Of a stretch of DNA of 64,000 nucleotides, positions 25,486-34,255 are shown piece after piece. The stretch lies in the NCBI GenBank assembly GCA_003612395.1, contig RAYQ01000006.1, forward strand, positions 62,001 through 126,000, written 5' to 3'. The notes under the pieces were generated by a model that searched no databases, was not told where the DNA came from, and saw only the letters and a list, made by a program, of their open reading frames with translations. This stretch comes from Parablautia intestinalis (lineage in GTDB: Bacteria > Bacillota > Clostridia > Lachnospirales > Lachnospiraceae). Made by a program: the position numbers and the translations under genes. Positions within the stretch are counted from its first letter, which is position 1. Every line of letters starts with the position of its first letter.

Positions 25486-25860
25486 TTACAGACCCTCCTT
25501 TTTTAACCTGATGGAAATCTCGTCCAAGTCCAAAGTATGGTATCGCTGATATAGGCGAATTGTAATGGAAAGCATAAGCGCGCTTACCGATACGGATACT
25601 ACAATACCCGTAAGAACAAGACCGCTTGGAATCGGATTGATATAAGCCTCCATACTCTGTACCCCGTTTGTCACTATTGGGGCTACTCTGTCTGCTATGT
25701 AGCCTTTTTCCGCCAAAAATAAGTATATTGCCGTATCCATAATGTTTAGCCCGATTATTTTTTTGATCAGATTGCTCTGCAGCAACAGATTTCCAAATCC
25801 AATTCCAAAAAGAATCATTGCAACCGCTTCCCCGTAATTGGAAAAAAGATTTGCTCCCAT
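25486..25860 (-). CDS. mrpC: Mrp antiporter subunit C (NuoK-like)
   Basis: A 124-residue three-helix subunit of the MrpC/NuoK family. Signatures are GNLLLQSNLIKKIIGLNIMD in helix 1-2 and the loop DRVAPIVTNGVQSMEAYINP followed by PSGLVLTGIVVSVSVSALML, the MnhC pattern. I start at ATG 25860 (MGANLF) with GGAGAGGGGG upstream; an earlier frame extends 13 codons into mrpB. It starts one base after the mrpB stop and ends at the mrpD start, a tight translational chain. Confidence 0.9.
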   Translation of the reverse strand: MGANLFSNYGEAVAMILFGIGFGNLLLQSNLIKKIIGLNIMDTAIYLFLAEKGYIADRVAPIVTNGVQSMEAYINPIPSGLVLTGIVVSVSVSALMLSITIRLYQRYHTLDLDEISIRLKKEGL

Positions 25861-25861
25861 T

Positions 25862-26824
25862 TTACAGGCCCCCTCTCCTAAACAATGCATAAAACGCATA
25901 CATAGTGCATGCCACTTCTATTCCCACACAGATATCAATAGGAAGAATAATACCGCCGCTTAATATATGTCCAGGTATCCCTAACGGTATATGATTTTCA
26001 ATTCCGTTAGCTCCTGTAATGTAAAAATAAGAGCCAATGATACCGTACATACAAAGGGCTGTTATCTTTGCAATTTTGTAGACAAGCTCGTTAAAGAATC
26101 TCTGTGTTTTCTTAAATCCAAAAGCGCTTGTATAAAGAATCAGGCCTGCCCCCAAAATAGCTCCTCCGGAAAATCCGCCGCCAGGGGAGAGCTGTCCGTT
26201 TAAAATAACGTAAATACCAAAAATAAAAATAAAGGGACAAAGAACAAAAGCTGTTCCCTGCAATATAGCGTCATCCCTCGGTTCAAAACGCCTGTCATCC
26301 TTTTCTTCTTTTTCTTTTAATATGGCTTCATCCAGCATAAGGAGAATCATGACACAGCATGTGGCGATAAAAAGCACATTAGTCTCCCCAAAGGTATCAA
26401 AAGCCCTATAGGTTAAAATCATACCCGTAACGATGTTAAGCGCTCCTGTTTCCTGAAGTCCATGCTCTATGTATCTTTTTGATACAACATTATTATCCGG
26501 ATTACCTGCATTTCCTGTTCTTGGAAGATAGGACACTGTTTCCAGCAAAAGCGCTGTCAGGGCAATACAGAAAAAAATTGCCGCCGCAACATAGAGCTTG
26601 TGAAAAAAAGTAAGCTTTTTGTTGTTTTTTACATCATATACCTTATTTCGGACCATCCGATGCTCAAACATGCGCTCTAAAATGGTAGTTTCAGGTACCT
26701 CTGTTTCTTTCTGAGGCTGCATTTCCACCTCTCCCACATATGGGTCTTTGCTTCCGGAAAGCCACCTGAAAAAGCGGAATGCTTTCGTTTTTTCGTATTC
26801 TTCCTGAGGCTTTAATTTACTCAT
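25862..26824 (-). CDS. mrpB: Fused MbhE/MrpA-tail and MrpB subunit
   Basis: A 320-residue protein joining pieces usually found in separate genes. After a 70-residue charged N-terminal extension of unknown role comes a membrane helix, then YRAFDTFGETNVLFIA, the MbhE or MrpA C-terminal signature. The MrpB/MnhB domain follows (about 190-315) with NGQLSPGGGFSGGAILGAG and GIPGHILSGGIILPIDICVG. In Mrp systems these segments sit at the junction of MrpA and MrpB, so this looks like a split MrpA whose tail is fused to MrpB. It overlaps the upstream subunit by 8 bp. Confidence 0.85.
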   Translation of the reverse strand: MSKLKPQEEYEKTKAFRFFRWLSGSKDPYVGEVEMQPQKETEVPETTILERMFEHRMVRNKVYDVKNNKKLTFFHKLYVAAAIFFCIALTALLLETVSYLPRTGNAGNPDNNVVSKRYIEHGLQETGALNIVTGMILTYRAFDTFGETNVLFIATCCVMILLMLDEAILKEKEEKDDRRFEPRDDAILQGTAFVLCPFIFIFGIYVILNGQLSPGGGFSGGAILGAGLILYTSAFGFKKTQRFFNELVYKIAKITALCMYGIIGSYFYITGANGIENHIPLGIPGHILSGGIILPIDICVGIEVACTMYAFYALFRRGGL

Positions 26825-27098
26825 CTTTTTCCGCCTCCTTCTGCCCGTTTTTATCTTTTTCTATTTGAATAGCCTTTATTTTTTTCAGAGTGGAAAAAAA
26901 CAAAATACTGGTAACTCCCGCTCCTACTGCCGCTTCAGTAATAGCGAGATCCGGCGACTGTAAACAAACCCATATGATAGACATAACCAGGCTGTAGGAC
27001 ATGTATATCAAAACCGAATTAAGCAGGTTTTTTGAAAAACTTACCGAAATAGCACAGACAATTAAAAAACCCATTAATATACATTGAAACAGCGTCAT
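26817..27098 (-). CDS. MbhD-like subunit (DUF4040)
   Basis: A 93-residue membrane protein of three helices, equivalent to the MbhD or MrpA-internal segment. The key motif PDLAITEAAVGAGVTSILFF contains the conserved acidic residues that couple ion movement in Mrp/Mbh complexes. A highly charged cytosolic tail follows. Its ATG overlaps the mrpG stop (ATGA), and its end overlaps the MrpB-like gene. In classical seven-gene Mrp this piece is fused into MrpA; here it is free-standing, as in membrane-bound hydrogenases. Confidence 0.88.
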   Translation of the reverse strand: MTLFQCILMGFLIVCAISVSFSKNLLNSVLIYMSYSLVMSIIWVCLQSPDLAITEAAVGAGVTSILFFSTLKKIKAIQIEKDKNGQKEAEKDE

Positions 27099-27487
27099 AC
27101 CGTATCCCTCCCGGTTTTTTCTTGCTCTTCTTCCAAAAGCTCCTTCTCCAAATCTGCAAGATTCTCATATACCTGACAGTACTTCTTCAGATTTTCATTG
27201 GTAGTAACCTCCAGATTGGATAAAAGATGCGATGAGACAGGAGAGGCAAACCACAAAAATGCAACCACCAGCATCATTTTAAAAGTGGTAAAATTTAATC
27301 CGCTGAAAATCATAAGCCCGATCAGTGAACAGCTGATACCCAAGGTATCTCCCATAGCCGCAGCATGCATTCTGTTCAGCACATAGCGGAAATGAAAAAT
27401 ACCATACAGTTCTACAAAAAATATAATCAATCCGATAAGAAGCAATGATGCTCCCAAAATAAGCCTGATCCATTCAAGAATTTCCAT
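27095..27487 (-). CDS. mrpG: Mrp antiporter subunit G
   Basis: A 130-residue MrpG/MnhG protein with three helices. The motif FHFRYVLNRMHAAAMGDTLG matches the family. The remainder, FTTFKMMLVVAFLWFASPVSSHLL, is the usual third helix; an acidic coiled tail follows. I start at ATG 27487, which has AAGGAGG upstream. The frame is open to 27553, but that part lies inside mrpF. It overlaps mrpF by 14 bp and the MbhD gene by 4 bp. Confidence 0.9.
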   Translation of the reverse strand: MEILEWIRLILGASLLLIGLIIFFVELYGIFHFRYVLNRMHAAAMGDTLGISCSLIGLMIFSGLNFTTFKMMLVVAFLWFASPVSSHLLSNLEVTTNENLKKYCQVYENLADLEKELLEEEQEKTGRDTV

Positions 27488-27848
27488 AGGTTCCGCCTCC
27501 TTCCCCAGCCTCTTTTGCATCTTCCTCCTGCGGCTTTTGCTGCTTTTCCACATATACTCCTAAGTAAACCTTGGAAATGACATTTACTGCCAAAAAGCTA
27601 ATCATAGCATAAATCAGGCAAATATCGATAAGATATCCCTGATTCAACAAAAGAGAAAGGACTGCAATAATAACCATAACCATAGTCCCCATCATATTGA
27701 CAGCTACAAGGCGATCTGCGATACGCGGTCCCCTCACCGCCCGTATCAGACAGCTAAAGAGCATAATTGCCAGAAAAACCAGAACTGTTATGTACATACC
27801 GTGATAAACTTTGTCCAAAGCGGTTATGTTTTCACTCATCCCTATCAT
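27474..27848 (-). CDS. mrpF: Mrp antiporter subunit F
   Basis: A 124-residue MrpF/MnhF subunit with three helices. The family motif RAVRGPRIADRLVAVNMMGT is followed by LIDICLIYAMISFLAVNVISKVYLG, both diagnostic. Start choice: ATG 27848 (MIGMSENIT) has GGAGG nine bases upstream. A methionine three codons later is the alternative. It follows mrpE after an 80-bp spacer that contains a cluster of small inverted repeats. The C-terminus is a hydrophilic Glu/Lys/Gln-rich tail. Confidence 0.9.
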   Translation of the reverse strand: MIGMSENITALDKVYHGMYITVLVFLAIMLFSCLIRAVRGPRIADRLVAVNMMGTMVMVIIAVLSLLLNQGYLIDICLIYAMISFLAVNVISKVYLGVYVEKQQKPQEEDAKEAGEGGGTYGNS

Positions 27849-27874
27849 CACTCTATACCTCCATGCTTCCAACA

Positions 27875-27917
27875 GCCCGTAAATTTGGGCAAAAGCGCAA
27901 ATTTGCTGCTTTGCAGC
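27875..27917. repeat. Cluster of three small inverted repeats between mrpE and mrpF
   Basis: In succession: GCCC...GGGC (27875-27890), the palindrome GCAAATTTGC (27897-27906) and GCTGC-TTT-GCAGC (27905-27917). None has a uridine tract. They may form an RNA structure that sets relative stability or translation of mrpE and mrpF messages. Confidence 0.45.
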
Positions 27918-27928
27918 TACTCGAATCC

Positions 27929-28405
27929 TTATGAAGAATGCCTGTTTTTCTCTTCCATTTTCTCAAGCAGCTCTACAAATATGGAACTGTCAATTCCCTG
28001 TGCAAGACTTTTATCCAGGCAATGCACTACATATTCATCATCTGACAAAGATACCGTAATTGTACCCGGAGTAAGTGTGATGGAATTGGCAAGAAGAATC
28101 CTTGCAGGCCTGGTCTTTAAGTTTGTCTTAAATTTGACCACAACCGGTTCTATCTCATATTTAGAAGACATAATCATTTTTACGACCGCAAAGTTTGCCT
28201 TCATGATTTCCACTATCAGTACAAATATGTAATGTAAAACCTCAAACAACTTTTTCGCCAGCGCAATATCTGTTTTGGGGCTATAATTTAAAAATTTGCA
28301 GATAAACCAATAAACCAGTCCGGCAATCACTACTCCAAATGCCGCTATTTCTAATGTAAACTGCCCGTTAAATATGATCCAAATCAGGAAAAATATCAAA
28401 TACAC
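27929..28405 (-). CDS. mrpE: Mrp antiporter subunit E
   Basis: A 158-residue MrpE/MnhE protein with two N-terminal helices and a soluble C-terminal domain. The motif RPARILLANSITLTPGTITV followed by EYVVHCLD is diagnostic for the family. It starts with GTG at 28405, preceded by GGGAGGAAATAAAAAA. It is the first gene of the Mrp-like operon, 65 bp after trxA. MrpE is needed for full assembly and activity of Mrp antiporters in Bacillus. Confidence 0.9.
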   Translation of the reverse strand: MYLIFFLIWIIFNGQFTLEIAAFGVVIAGLVYWFICKFLNYSPKTDIALAKKLFEVLHYIFVLIVEIMKANFAVVKMIMSSKYEIEPVVVKFKTNLKTRPARILLANSITLTPGTITVSLSDDEYVVHCLDKSLAQGIDSSIFVELLEKMEEKNRHSS

Positions 28406-28470
28406 TTTTTTATTTCCTCCCTTTACTTCTTTTAGACGGGTTTTGACTTCCGAACAGAAGCAGGTGAGGC

Positions 28471-28791
28471 TTATGCCAGCACCTGCTCCAATCTGCTTTC
28501 CAATTCATTTTTGGATACCGCTCCTATAACCGTTTCCACAGCCTTACCATCCTTAAAAAATATCATAGTTGGTATAGACATAATTTTAAATTCTCTACAA
28601 AGTCCCGGGTTTTCATCTGTATTGCATTTCCCTATCTTACATTTTCCATCATAGCTCTCTGCCAGCTGTGCCACCAAAGGTGCCATCATTTTACACGGGC
28701 CGCACCAGTCAGCATAAAAATCCACCAAAACCGGAAGACTGCTTTCTTTTACCTCTGCTTCAAAATTGCTGTCTGTAATTTTCAGTTCCAT
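28471..28791 (-). CDS. trxA: Thioredoxin
   Basis: A 106-residue thioredoxin with the redox-active WCGPC (Cys30, Cys33) and the cis-proline loop SIPTMIFF. It reduces protein disulfides in the cytosol using thioredoxin reductase, which is not in the window. ATG 28791 is preceded by AAGGAG. It lies between trmB and mrpE on the same strand with 65-bp spacers, so it may be cotranscribed with either. Confidence 0.95.
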   Translation of the reverse strand: MELKITDSNFEAEVKESSLPVLVDFYADWCGPCKMMAPLVAQLAESYDGKCKIGKCNTDENPGLCREFKIMSIPTMIFFKDGKAVETVIGAVSKNELESRLEQVLA

Positions 28792-28856
28792 GTCATACTC
28801 CTTTCTAAATCCATTTATAGTTTACCCATTTTATAGTATTCTTAAAATAAAAATTA

Positions 28857-29495
28857 CTATCTCTTAACAATATATTTACAAATAGGATTTCCTATGGAAG
28901 AAAATCTCTCTTCATATTCTGTCATAATATTTCCCAGAGCCATTTCACCATCATGGTGCAGATCATAAGTAATCTTTAAAGCTTCATAGCCTGCATAAGG
29001 CAGTTCCTCAAGAGAGAACTCAAAAAGGCCTCTGTTGTCAGTCTTAAATTCCACTTTCCCACCTTTTTTAAGAAACTGATCATATCTTTTCAAAAATTCT
29101 CTGGAAGTAAGACGTCTCTTAGCATGCCGGTCCTTGGGCCATGGATCGGAAAAATTTAAATAAATTCTGTCAACTTCCTCCCTGGCAAATACCTGCTCAA
29201 TATTCTCCGCATCCATACGTATAAATAAAAGGTTAGGAACCGGATCCTCTTCCATTCTCTGCAGAGCCCGCAAAAGAACACTGGAATATTTTTCTATTCC
29301 CACATAATTTATGTCCGGGTTCTTTTTCGCCATCTCATAGAGAAATTTTCCTTTTCCCATGCCGATTTCAATTTGAAGGGGGTGATCATTTTTAAATATT
29401 TTATTCCAGTTTCCCTTTATTTTTTCCGGTTCATGAACCACCATCGGGCTTTTTGCTATCACCTCTCTGGCACCCGGCACATTTCTTAATCTCAT
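28857..29495 (-). CDS. trmB: tRNA (guanine-N7-)-methyltransferase
   Basis: A 212-residue SAM-dependent enzyme that makes 7-methylguanosine at position 46 of tRNA. Signatures: SAM loop IEIGMGKGKFL, the catalytic motif LNFSDPWPKDRHAKRR, and the C-terminal TEYEERF motif. The length is standard. The start at 29495 follows AAGGAAAT. It is divergent from dacA across a 211-bp spacer with no recognised regulatory element. Confidence 0.95.
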   Translation of the reverse strand: MRLRNVPGAREVIAKSPMVVHEPEKIKGNWNKIFKNDHPLQIEIGMGKGKFLYEMAKKNPDINYVGIEKYSSVLLRALQRMEEDPVPNLLFIRMDAENIEQVFAREEVDRIYLNFSDPWPKDRHAKRRLTSREFLKRYDQFLKKGGKVEFKTDNRGLFEFSLEELPYAGYEALKITYDLHHDGEMALGNIMTEYEERFSSIGNPICKYIVKR

Positions 29496-29706
29496 TCAAA
29501 TATTTCCTTTATTTTCTTCTTTTTCAGTCATTTATTTTACACCTTTTCTTACTTTTATGGAAGTAGAATTTTAAACTAAAAAAGACTTGTCAAGTATATC
29601 TTCAAAATGTAAACTAATAATAAACGCTGCCAAGCTTCATGCGACAGCTTATGGTAAAAATTTTCAACTTTAAAAGTAAGAATAGTGAATATAAATAGGA
29701 GCCATT

Positions 29707-31179
29707 ATGCATTGCAACAGACTCAAACGGATAGGATGCGGGATACTATCCGCATTTTTATTTTTTTCTGTTTTTCCAAAGGCATCTTTTTCTGTTTATG
29801 CAGCCCCTGCAACCACAGAGGAAGCCCTTACACAGGCGGAGGAGCGCAAAGCTCTCCCCATTCAGACCAATCAAATAGAAAACTGGCCTGCAGGCCCGGC
29901 AATAGGCGCCCAGTCCGCTATTTTAATGGACGCTAATACCGGTGTAATTTTATATGCCAAAAATGCAGATGAAAGATTATACCCTGCCAGCACTACCAAG
30001 CTGATGACCTGTATCCTGGCAGCAGAAAACAGTACGCTAAATGAAACGGTTACATTTTCCCATGATGCTGTTTTCAGCCTGACGCACGGGAGTTCCAATA
30101 TAGGAATTGATGAAAATCAGGCTATGCCCATGGAGGAATGCCTTTACGGCATACTGGTAGCTTCCGCCAACGAAGTGGCCAACGCCGTGGCGGAGCATGT
30201 TGCCGGAAGCATGGACGCCTTTGCAGAGAGGATGAATGAAAAGGCGGCCGAGCTTGGCTGTAAAAACACCCACTTTGTCAACGCCCATGGCCTGCATGAC
30301 GATAATCATTATACCTCCGCCTATGATCTTGCTTTGATTGCACAGGAATTTTTTCAAAGCGAGCTGCTCTCCAAGATAGGCAATACTTCATACCATCATT
30401 TTGAGCCTACCGACAGCCAGCCCGATGATTTTATTGAGAGAAATAAGCACCAGCTGATTACCGGAGAAATTCCCTATGAGGGAATCAAAGGCGGTAAAAC
30501 CGGCTACACCGATGACGCGCGTCAGACCCTTGTAACCTGTGCGGAACAAAATGGCATGAAATTAATTTGCGTAGTGATGAAAGAAGAATCTCCTGAACAG
30601 TTCTATGACACTGTAAAGCTTTTTGATTATGGTTTTACCAATTTCTCCGTTGTAAATGTGGCGGAGAACGAAACCAATTATTCCATACGGAACTCTAACT
30701 TTTTTCATACCTCCAGCGATGTTTTTGGAAATTCCAATCCTATCCTGTCCTTAAATCAGGACAGTTATCTGATCATGCCGAAAACCACCGTATTTGATGA
30801 ATTAGATTCGGAAATCTCATATGATACCGAAGAAGAAAACGAGGTTGCCATTATCAATTATTACTATCACGGCGCATATGTGGGAACCGCCACCGTAGAT
30901 CTGGCGGATGAAAAATCCGCCACATATGATTTTACGGAAAATGTGCCGGAAGAGATCGAAAAAGAACCTAATATCATTATTGTCAACATAAAAATCATAC
31001 TGATTGCTGTTTTATCTATTGCCGCTTTATTCATTGCATTTTTCGTGATCCGTGCCATGATTGATCGCCATAACTTCCTCTATAACAGGCGGACAATCAA
31101 AAAGAGGCACAAAAAAATCGGCAGAAGGAAGGAAGGCCCCCATTTTCCATCCTCCAGATTTGATGATTTTAACTTTTAG
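29707..31179 (+). CDS. dacA: D-alanyl-D-alanine carboxypeptidase (PBP5 family)
   Basis: A 490-residue low-molecular-weight penicillin-binding protein that trims D-Ala from peptidoglycan pentapeptides. It has a signal peptide (1-32), then the serine peptidase S11 domain with SxxK at Ser95-Lys98 (YPASTTKLM), SxN at Ser153-Asn155 and KTG at 264-266 (GGKTGYTDD). The C-terminal beta domain leads to a transmembrane helix (about 425-450) and a strongly basic tail, a true helix rather than the usual amphipathic anchor. AGGAGCC precedes ATG. It overlaps the convergent exonuclease gene by 11 bp. Confidence 0.94.
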   Translation: MHCNRLKRIGCGILSAFLFFSVFPKASFSVYAAPATTEEALTQAEERKALPIQTNQIENWPAGPAIGAQSAILMDANTGVILYAKNADERLYPASTTKLMTCILAAENSTLNETVTFSHDAVFSLTHGSSNIGIDENQAMPMEECLYGILVASANEVANAVAEHVAGSMDAFAERMNEKAAELGCKNTHFVNAHGLHDDNHYTSAYDLALIAQEFFQSELLSKIGNTSYHHFEPTDSQPDDFIERNKHQLITGEIPYEGIKGGKTGYTDDARQTLVTCAEQNGMKLICVVMKEESPEQFYDTVKLFDYGFTNFSVVNVAENETNYSIRNSNFFHTSSDVFGNSNPILSLNQDSYLIMPKTTVFDELDSEISYDTEEENEVAIINYYYHGAYVGTATVDLADEKSATYDFTENVPEEIEKEPNIIIVNIKIILIAVLSIAALFIAFFVIRAMIDRHNFLYNRRTIKKRHKKIGRRKEGPHFPSSRFDDFNF

Positions 31180-32107
31180 GCGGTACCGGATCCTTTGTTT
31201 TATCCTTTTTCTGAAGAATTTTATTACATTCTTCCTTTGCAATAAATTTAGAGGTTTTTACTACATAGACCTTATCATTTCCTGACCTGCGGATTCTTAT
31301 TTTGGACTTCATATATCCGTGGACAGGACAAAAAGAAATACTGTAATAATGTTTTCCGTTGGGAGAAAACCAACGGACTTTTTTTCGGATATTTCTCCTG
31401 CACAAATAACATTTTGTGCTGACAACCTCCTTATCCTCCATAGCTTTTTGCTTATCCGGGAATTCTCTGGAAATATATTTCATGTAATCATGAAACATAA
31501 CATGTACTTCATCTTTCCTCATTTTAGGTAAAATATAGGTGTCTATGGAATAATTCTCCAAAACGCTTTTCTCAATTAAGGACAAAATCTCTGCTGTATA
31601 ATGGGCATCACTGTACGCCCTGTGAAAGGGAACATCCTTTTTAATTTTTAAATAATCTATGGCATATTCCAGGCTTCTTCTTGACTTTTTATCCTCATAT
31701 GCGATACTAAACAGCTTCTGTACATCCAAAAACTTAATTGGTTTATCACTTAACGGCTCCATTTGATGGTAATGCATATTTCGCTGCAGTTCATACAGAT
31801 CAAGAGGGCCCCATGTACAAAATATATAATCCTTTCCGCACCAGGAAAGAAAATTATCCATAGCTTTTGCAAAAGGCTCCCCTGACTGCAGATCTTCCAT
31901 ATGAAGATGAATTAAATTTCCGGTAATCATATGCATATGCTCATACACTGCAGGCCTGATTAACTGATTATACGTGTCAACTGCTGTCCTTTGTTCATTT
32001 AATTTCACTGCACCGATATCAATAATCTCAAAAGGAATTTCTTTTACCTCCGGTTCCTTTCCGGTATTACTTTGGTTCCATTCCAAATCCAGCACAATAT
32101 AGTTCAT
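31169..32107 (-). CDS. DEDDh 3'-5' exonuclease with C-terminal Cys/His cluster
   Basis: A 312-residue protein of the RNase T/DNA polymerase III epsilon superfamily. Metal ligands: Asp and Glu in YIVLDLEWNQ, the middle Asp in WGPLDLYELQ, and His...Asp in FHRAYSDAHYTAEI (the DEDDh type). After residue 210 an extra domain carries CYLCRRNI and CPVHG, a likely zinc-binding site, followed by a lysine/arginine-rich tail suited to nucleic-acid contact. KapD-like exonucleases are the nearest relatives I recognise. GGGAGG precedes ATG 32107. The substrate, RNA or DNA, is not known. Confidence 0.85.
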   Translation of the reverse strand: MNYIVLDLEWNQSNTGKEPEVKEIPFEIIDIGAVKLNEQRTAVDTYNQLIRPAVYEHMHMITGNLIHLHMEDLQSGEPFAKAMDNFLSWCGKDYIFCTWGPLDLYELQRNMHYHQMEPLSDKPIKFLDVQKLFSIAYEDKKSRRSLEYAIDYLKIKKDVPFHRAYSDAHYTAEILSLIEKSVLENYSIDTYILPKMRKDEVHVMFHDYMKYISREFPDKQKAMEDKEVVSTKCYLCRRNIRKKVRWFSPNGKHYYSISFCPVHGYMKSKIRIRRSGNDKVYVVKTSKFIAKEECNKILQKKDKTKDPVPPKS

Positions 32108-32123
32108 TTTATACCTCCCGCAT

Positions 32124-32183
32124 ATCGCAGGCTATACCTGCGATACTGCTTTTATAAGGAGTTTGGAAGTTTACTTCCAAACT
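32124..32183. repeat. Two adjacent inverted repeats upstream of the ABC exporter
   Basis: ATCGCAGG (32124-32131) pairs with CCTGCGAT (32137-32144). Next to it GTTTGGAAGT (32161-32170) pairs with ACTTCCAAAC (32173-32182). Both lie in the 303-bp divergent spacer between the exonuclease and the exporter and could be operators or structured leaders. The rest of the spacer, 32184-32410, shows no gene. Confidence 0.5.
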
Positions 32184-32410
32184 TTATACCTCACTTTGTT
32201 ACTGATATTATACTTTGATAAGCATACCATAATTTTTTTCATCCTGCTACGATAAAAATATTTGATTCCTCCTATTAATTATGATACCATGTAATCTGTG
32301 TCAACCCCTGAATTTACAGGGCTTTCGCACTGTCACAACGGCACGGATATGAACTATGGCTTGCGATATATCACAACAGGCTTTGCCTATTGTATGCAGG
32401 AGGTGTACAA

Positions 32411-34168
32411 ATGAATCAGGCTGAAAAAGGAAAATGGAAAAAATTTATTTCTTATTATAAACCATACAAAAAAATATTTGTGTCGGATATGTTTTTTGCC
32501 TGTATAGGAGCCGCAGTAACTTTAATCATTCCTCTTATTATTCGTTATATTACAAGCGATGTTATTTACAGAAATTCATCCGAATCCTTAAAAACGATTT
32601 TAATGCTTACCGGCATAATGGTTGTTTTAATTATATTAGAATGCTATTGTAACTACTTTATTGCTTATTACGGCCATATTATGGGAGCTAAAATGGAATA
32701 CAATATGCGCAATGAGATTTTTTCTCATTACCAGAAGCTCTCTTTTAGTTTTTTTGACAATCAGAAGGTAGGCCAATTGATGAGCAGGGTGACCAATGAT
32801 CTTTTTGAAATCAGCGAGCTTTTTCATCACGGACCTGAAGACATTGTTATTTCGATTATCAAATTATTGGGCTCCTTTTCTATCCTTCTTTCTATTAACT
32901 GGCGGCTGGCTTTAACTGCTTTTGCAATTGTACCCGTAATGCTTTTATATGCCTTTTACTTTAATATTAAGATGAAGCGTGCTTTTGTGAAGAACAGGGC
33001 AAGAATTGCAGATATTAATGCTCAGATTGAAGATAATCTTTCCGGCATACGTGTAGTGAAATCCTTCGCCAACGAAGAAATAGAGATGGATAAATTTAAG
33101 GTGGGGAATGACCGGTTTGTAGAAAGCAAAAAAGAAAGCTACAAATATATGGGTCTTTATCATTCCGGGTTAGGTGCTTTTACCACCCTGATAAGCGTAA
33201 TTGTCATTGCACTTGGCGCTGTTTTTATTACAACAGACATCATTTCCATCACTGACCTAATTACCTTTTTGCTTTACATCAATAATTTTACAGAGCCCAT
33301 AAAAAAATTAATTAACTTTACGGAACAGTTTCAAAATGGTGCCTCCGGGTATACAAGATTTTTGGAAATTTTAGACATTAATCCCGACATTACGGACAAG
33401 CCGGATGCAAAAGAACTAGTAAACGCCAAAGGCGATATTATTTTTGACGATGTATCCTTCCACTACGAGGAACATTCCGAGACGGTCCTTTCCAATTTAA
33501 ACCTGCATGTAAAGGAAGGGGAGTATATTGCGCTGGTAGGTACCTCCGGCGTTGGAAAATCTACCCTGTGCAGTTTAATTCCAAGATTTTATGACGTTTC
33601 TTCCGGATGCATCCGGATTGATGGTACGGACATACGTGATTACACTTTAAAGAGCCTGAGAAATAATATTGGTATCGTACAACAGGATGTATATCTTTTT
33701 ACCGGCAGCGTTATGGACAATATACGCTATGGGCGTCCCGGCGCCACGGACGCCGAAATAGTAGCCGCAGCGCAGAACGCCAATGCTCACGAATTTATTA
33801 TGAATCTTCCCGAAGGTTATGATACAAATATTGGACAAAGAGGGATTAAGCTCTCCGGCGGCCAGAAGCAGCGGCTGTCCATAGCAAGGGTATTTCTCAA
33901 AAATCCTCCTATTTTAATTTTTGACGAAGCTACCTCGGCCCTTGACAATGAAAGTGAGAAAGTTGTACAGGAATCTTTGGAAAAGCTTGCGAAAAACCGC
34001 ACCACCTTTGTGATTGCCCACAGACTTTCTACCATACGAAATGCAGAAAAAATACTTGTGCTCTCCGGAAATGGAATTGCCGAAAGTGGAAATCACCAGC
34101 AGCTCTTAGCAAAAAATGGAATCTATGCGGAGCTATATAATATGCAGTTTAAAGTCAAAAACCAATAA
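32411..34168 (+). CDS. ABC exporter half-transporter (MsbA/LmrA-like)
   Basis: A 585-residue fusion of a six-helix membrane domain (about 15-310) and an ATPase domain (about 335-585). ATPase motifs are intact: Walker A GTSGVGKST, signature LSGGQKQR, Walker B ILIFDEATSALD and the switch histidine in IAHRLSTIRN. Such half-transporters act as homodimers exporting lipids, peptides or drugs; the substrate is not predictable. I chose ATG 32411 because AGGAGGTG lies 6 bp upstream. There is no partner ABC gene nearby, which favours a homodimer. Confidence 0.92.
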   Translation: MNQAEKGKWKKFISYYKPYKKIFVSDMFFACIGAAVTLIIPLIIRYITSDVIYRNSSESLKTILMLTGIMVVLIILECYCNYFIAYYGHIMGAKMEYNMRNEIFSHYQKLSFSFFDNQKVGQLMSRVTNDLFEISELFHHGPEDIVISIIKLLGSFSILLSINWRLALTAFAIVPVMLLYAFYFNIKMKRAFVKNRARIADINAQIEDNLSGIRVVKSFANEEIEMDKFKVGNDRFVESKKESYKYMGLYHSGLGAFTTLISVIVIALGAVFITTDIISITDLITFLLYINNFTEPIKKLINFTEQFQNGASGYTRFLEILDINPDITDKPDAKELVNAKGDIIFDDVSFHYEEHSETVLSNLNLHVKEGEYIALVGTSGVGKSTLCSLIPRFYDVSSGCIRIDGTDIRDYTLKSLRNNIGIVQQDVYLFTGSVMDNIRYGRPGATDAEIVAAAQNANAHEFIMNLPEGYDTNIGQRGIKLSGGQKQRLSIARVFLKNPPILIFDEATSALDNESEKVVQESLEKLAKNRTTFVIAHRLSTIRNAEKILVLSGNGIAESGNHQQLLAKNGIYAELYNMQFKVKNQ

Positions 34169-34174
34169 TCAGTC

Positions 34175-34208
34175 AGAGAATAAAATAACATATATTATTT
34201 TATTCTCT
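34175..34208. terminator. Long AT-rich hairpin between convergent genes
   Basis: AGAGAATAAAATAA (34175-34188) pairs perfectly with TTATTTTATTCTCT (34195-34208) around CATATA. It lies between the ABC exporter and the convergent adaptor gene. The uridine-rich 3' arm on both strands suggests a bidirectional terminator. Confidence 0.7.
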
Positions 34209-34255
34209 GCCTTTTATTTCCATATACTTTTAATATAAACATGATTTAATTTATT

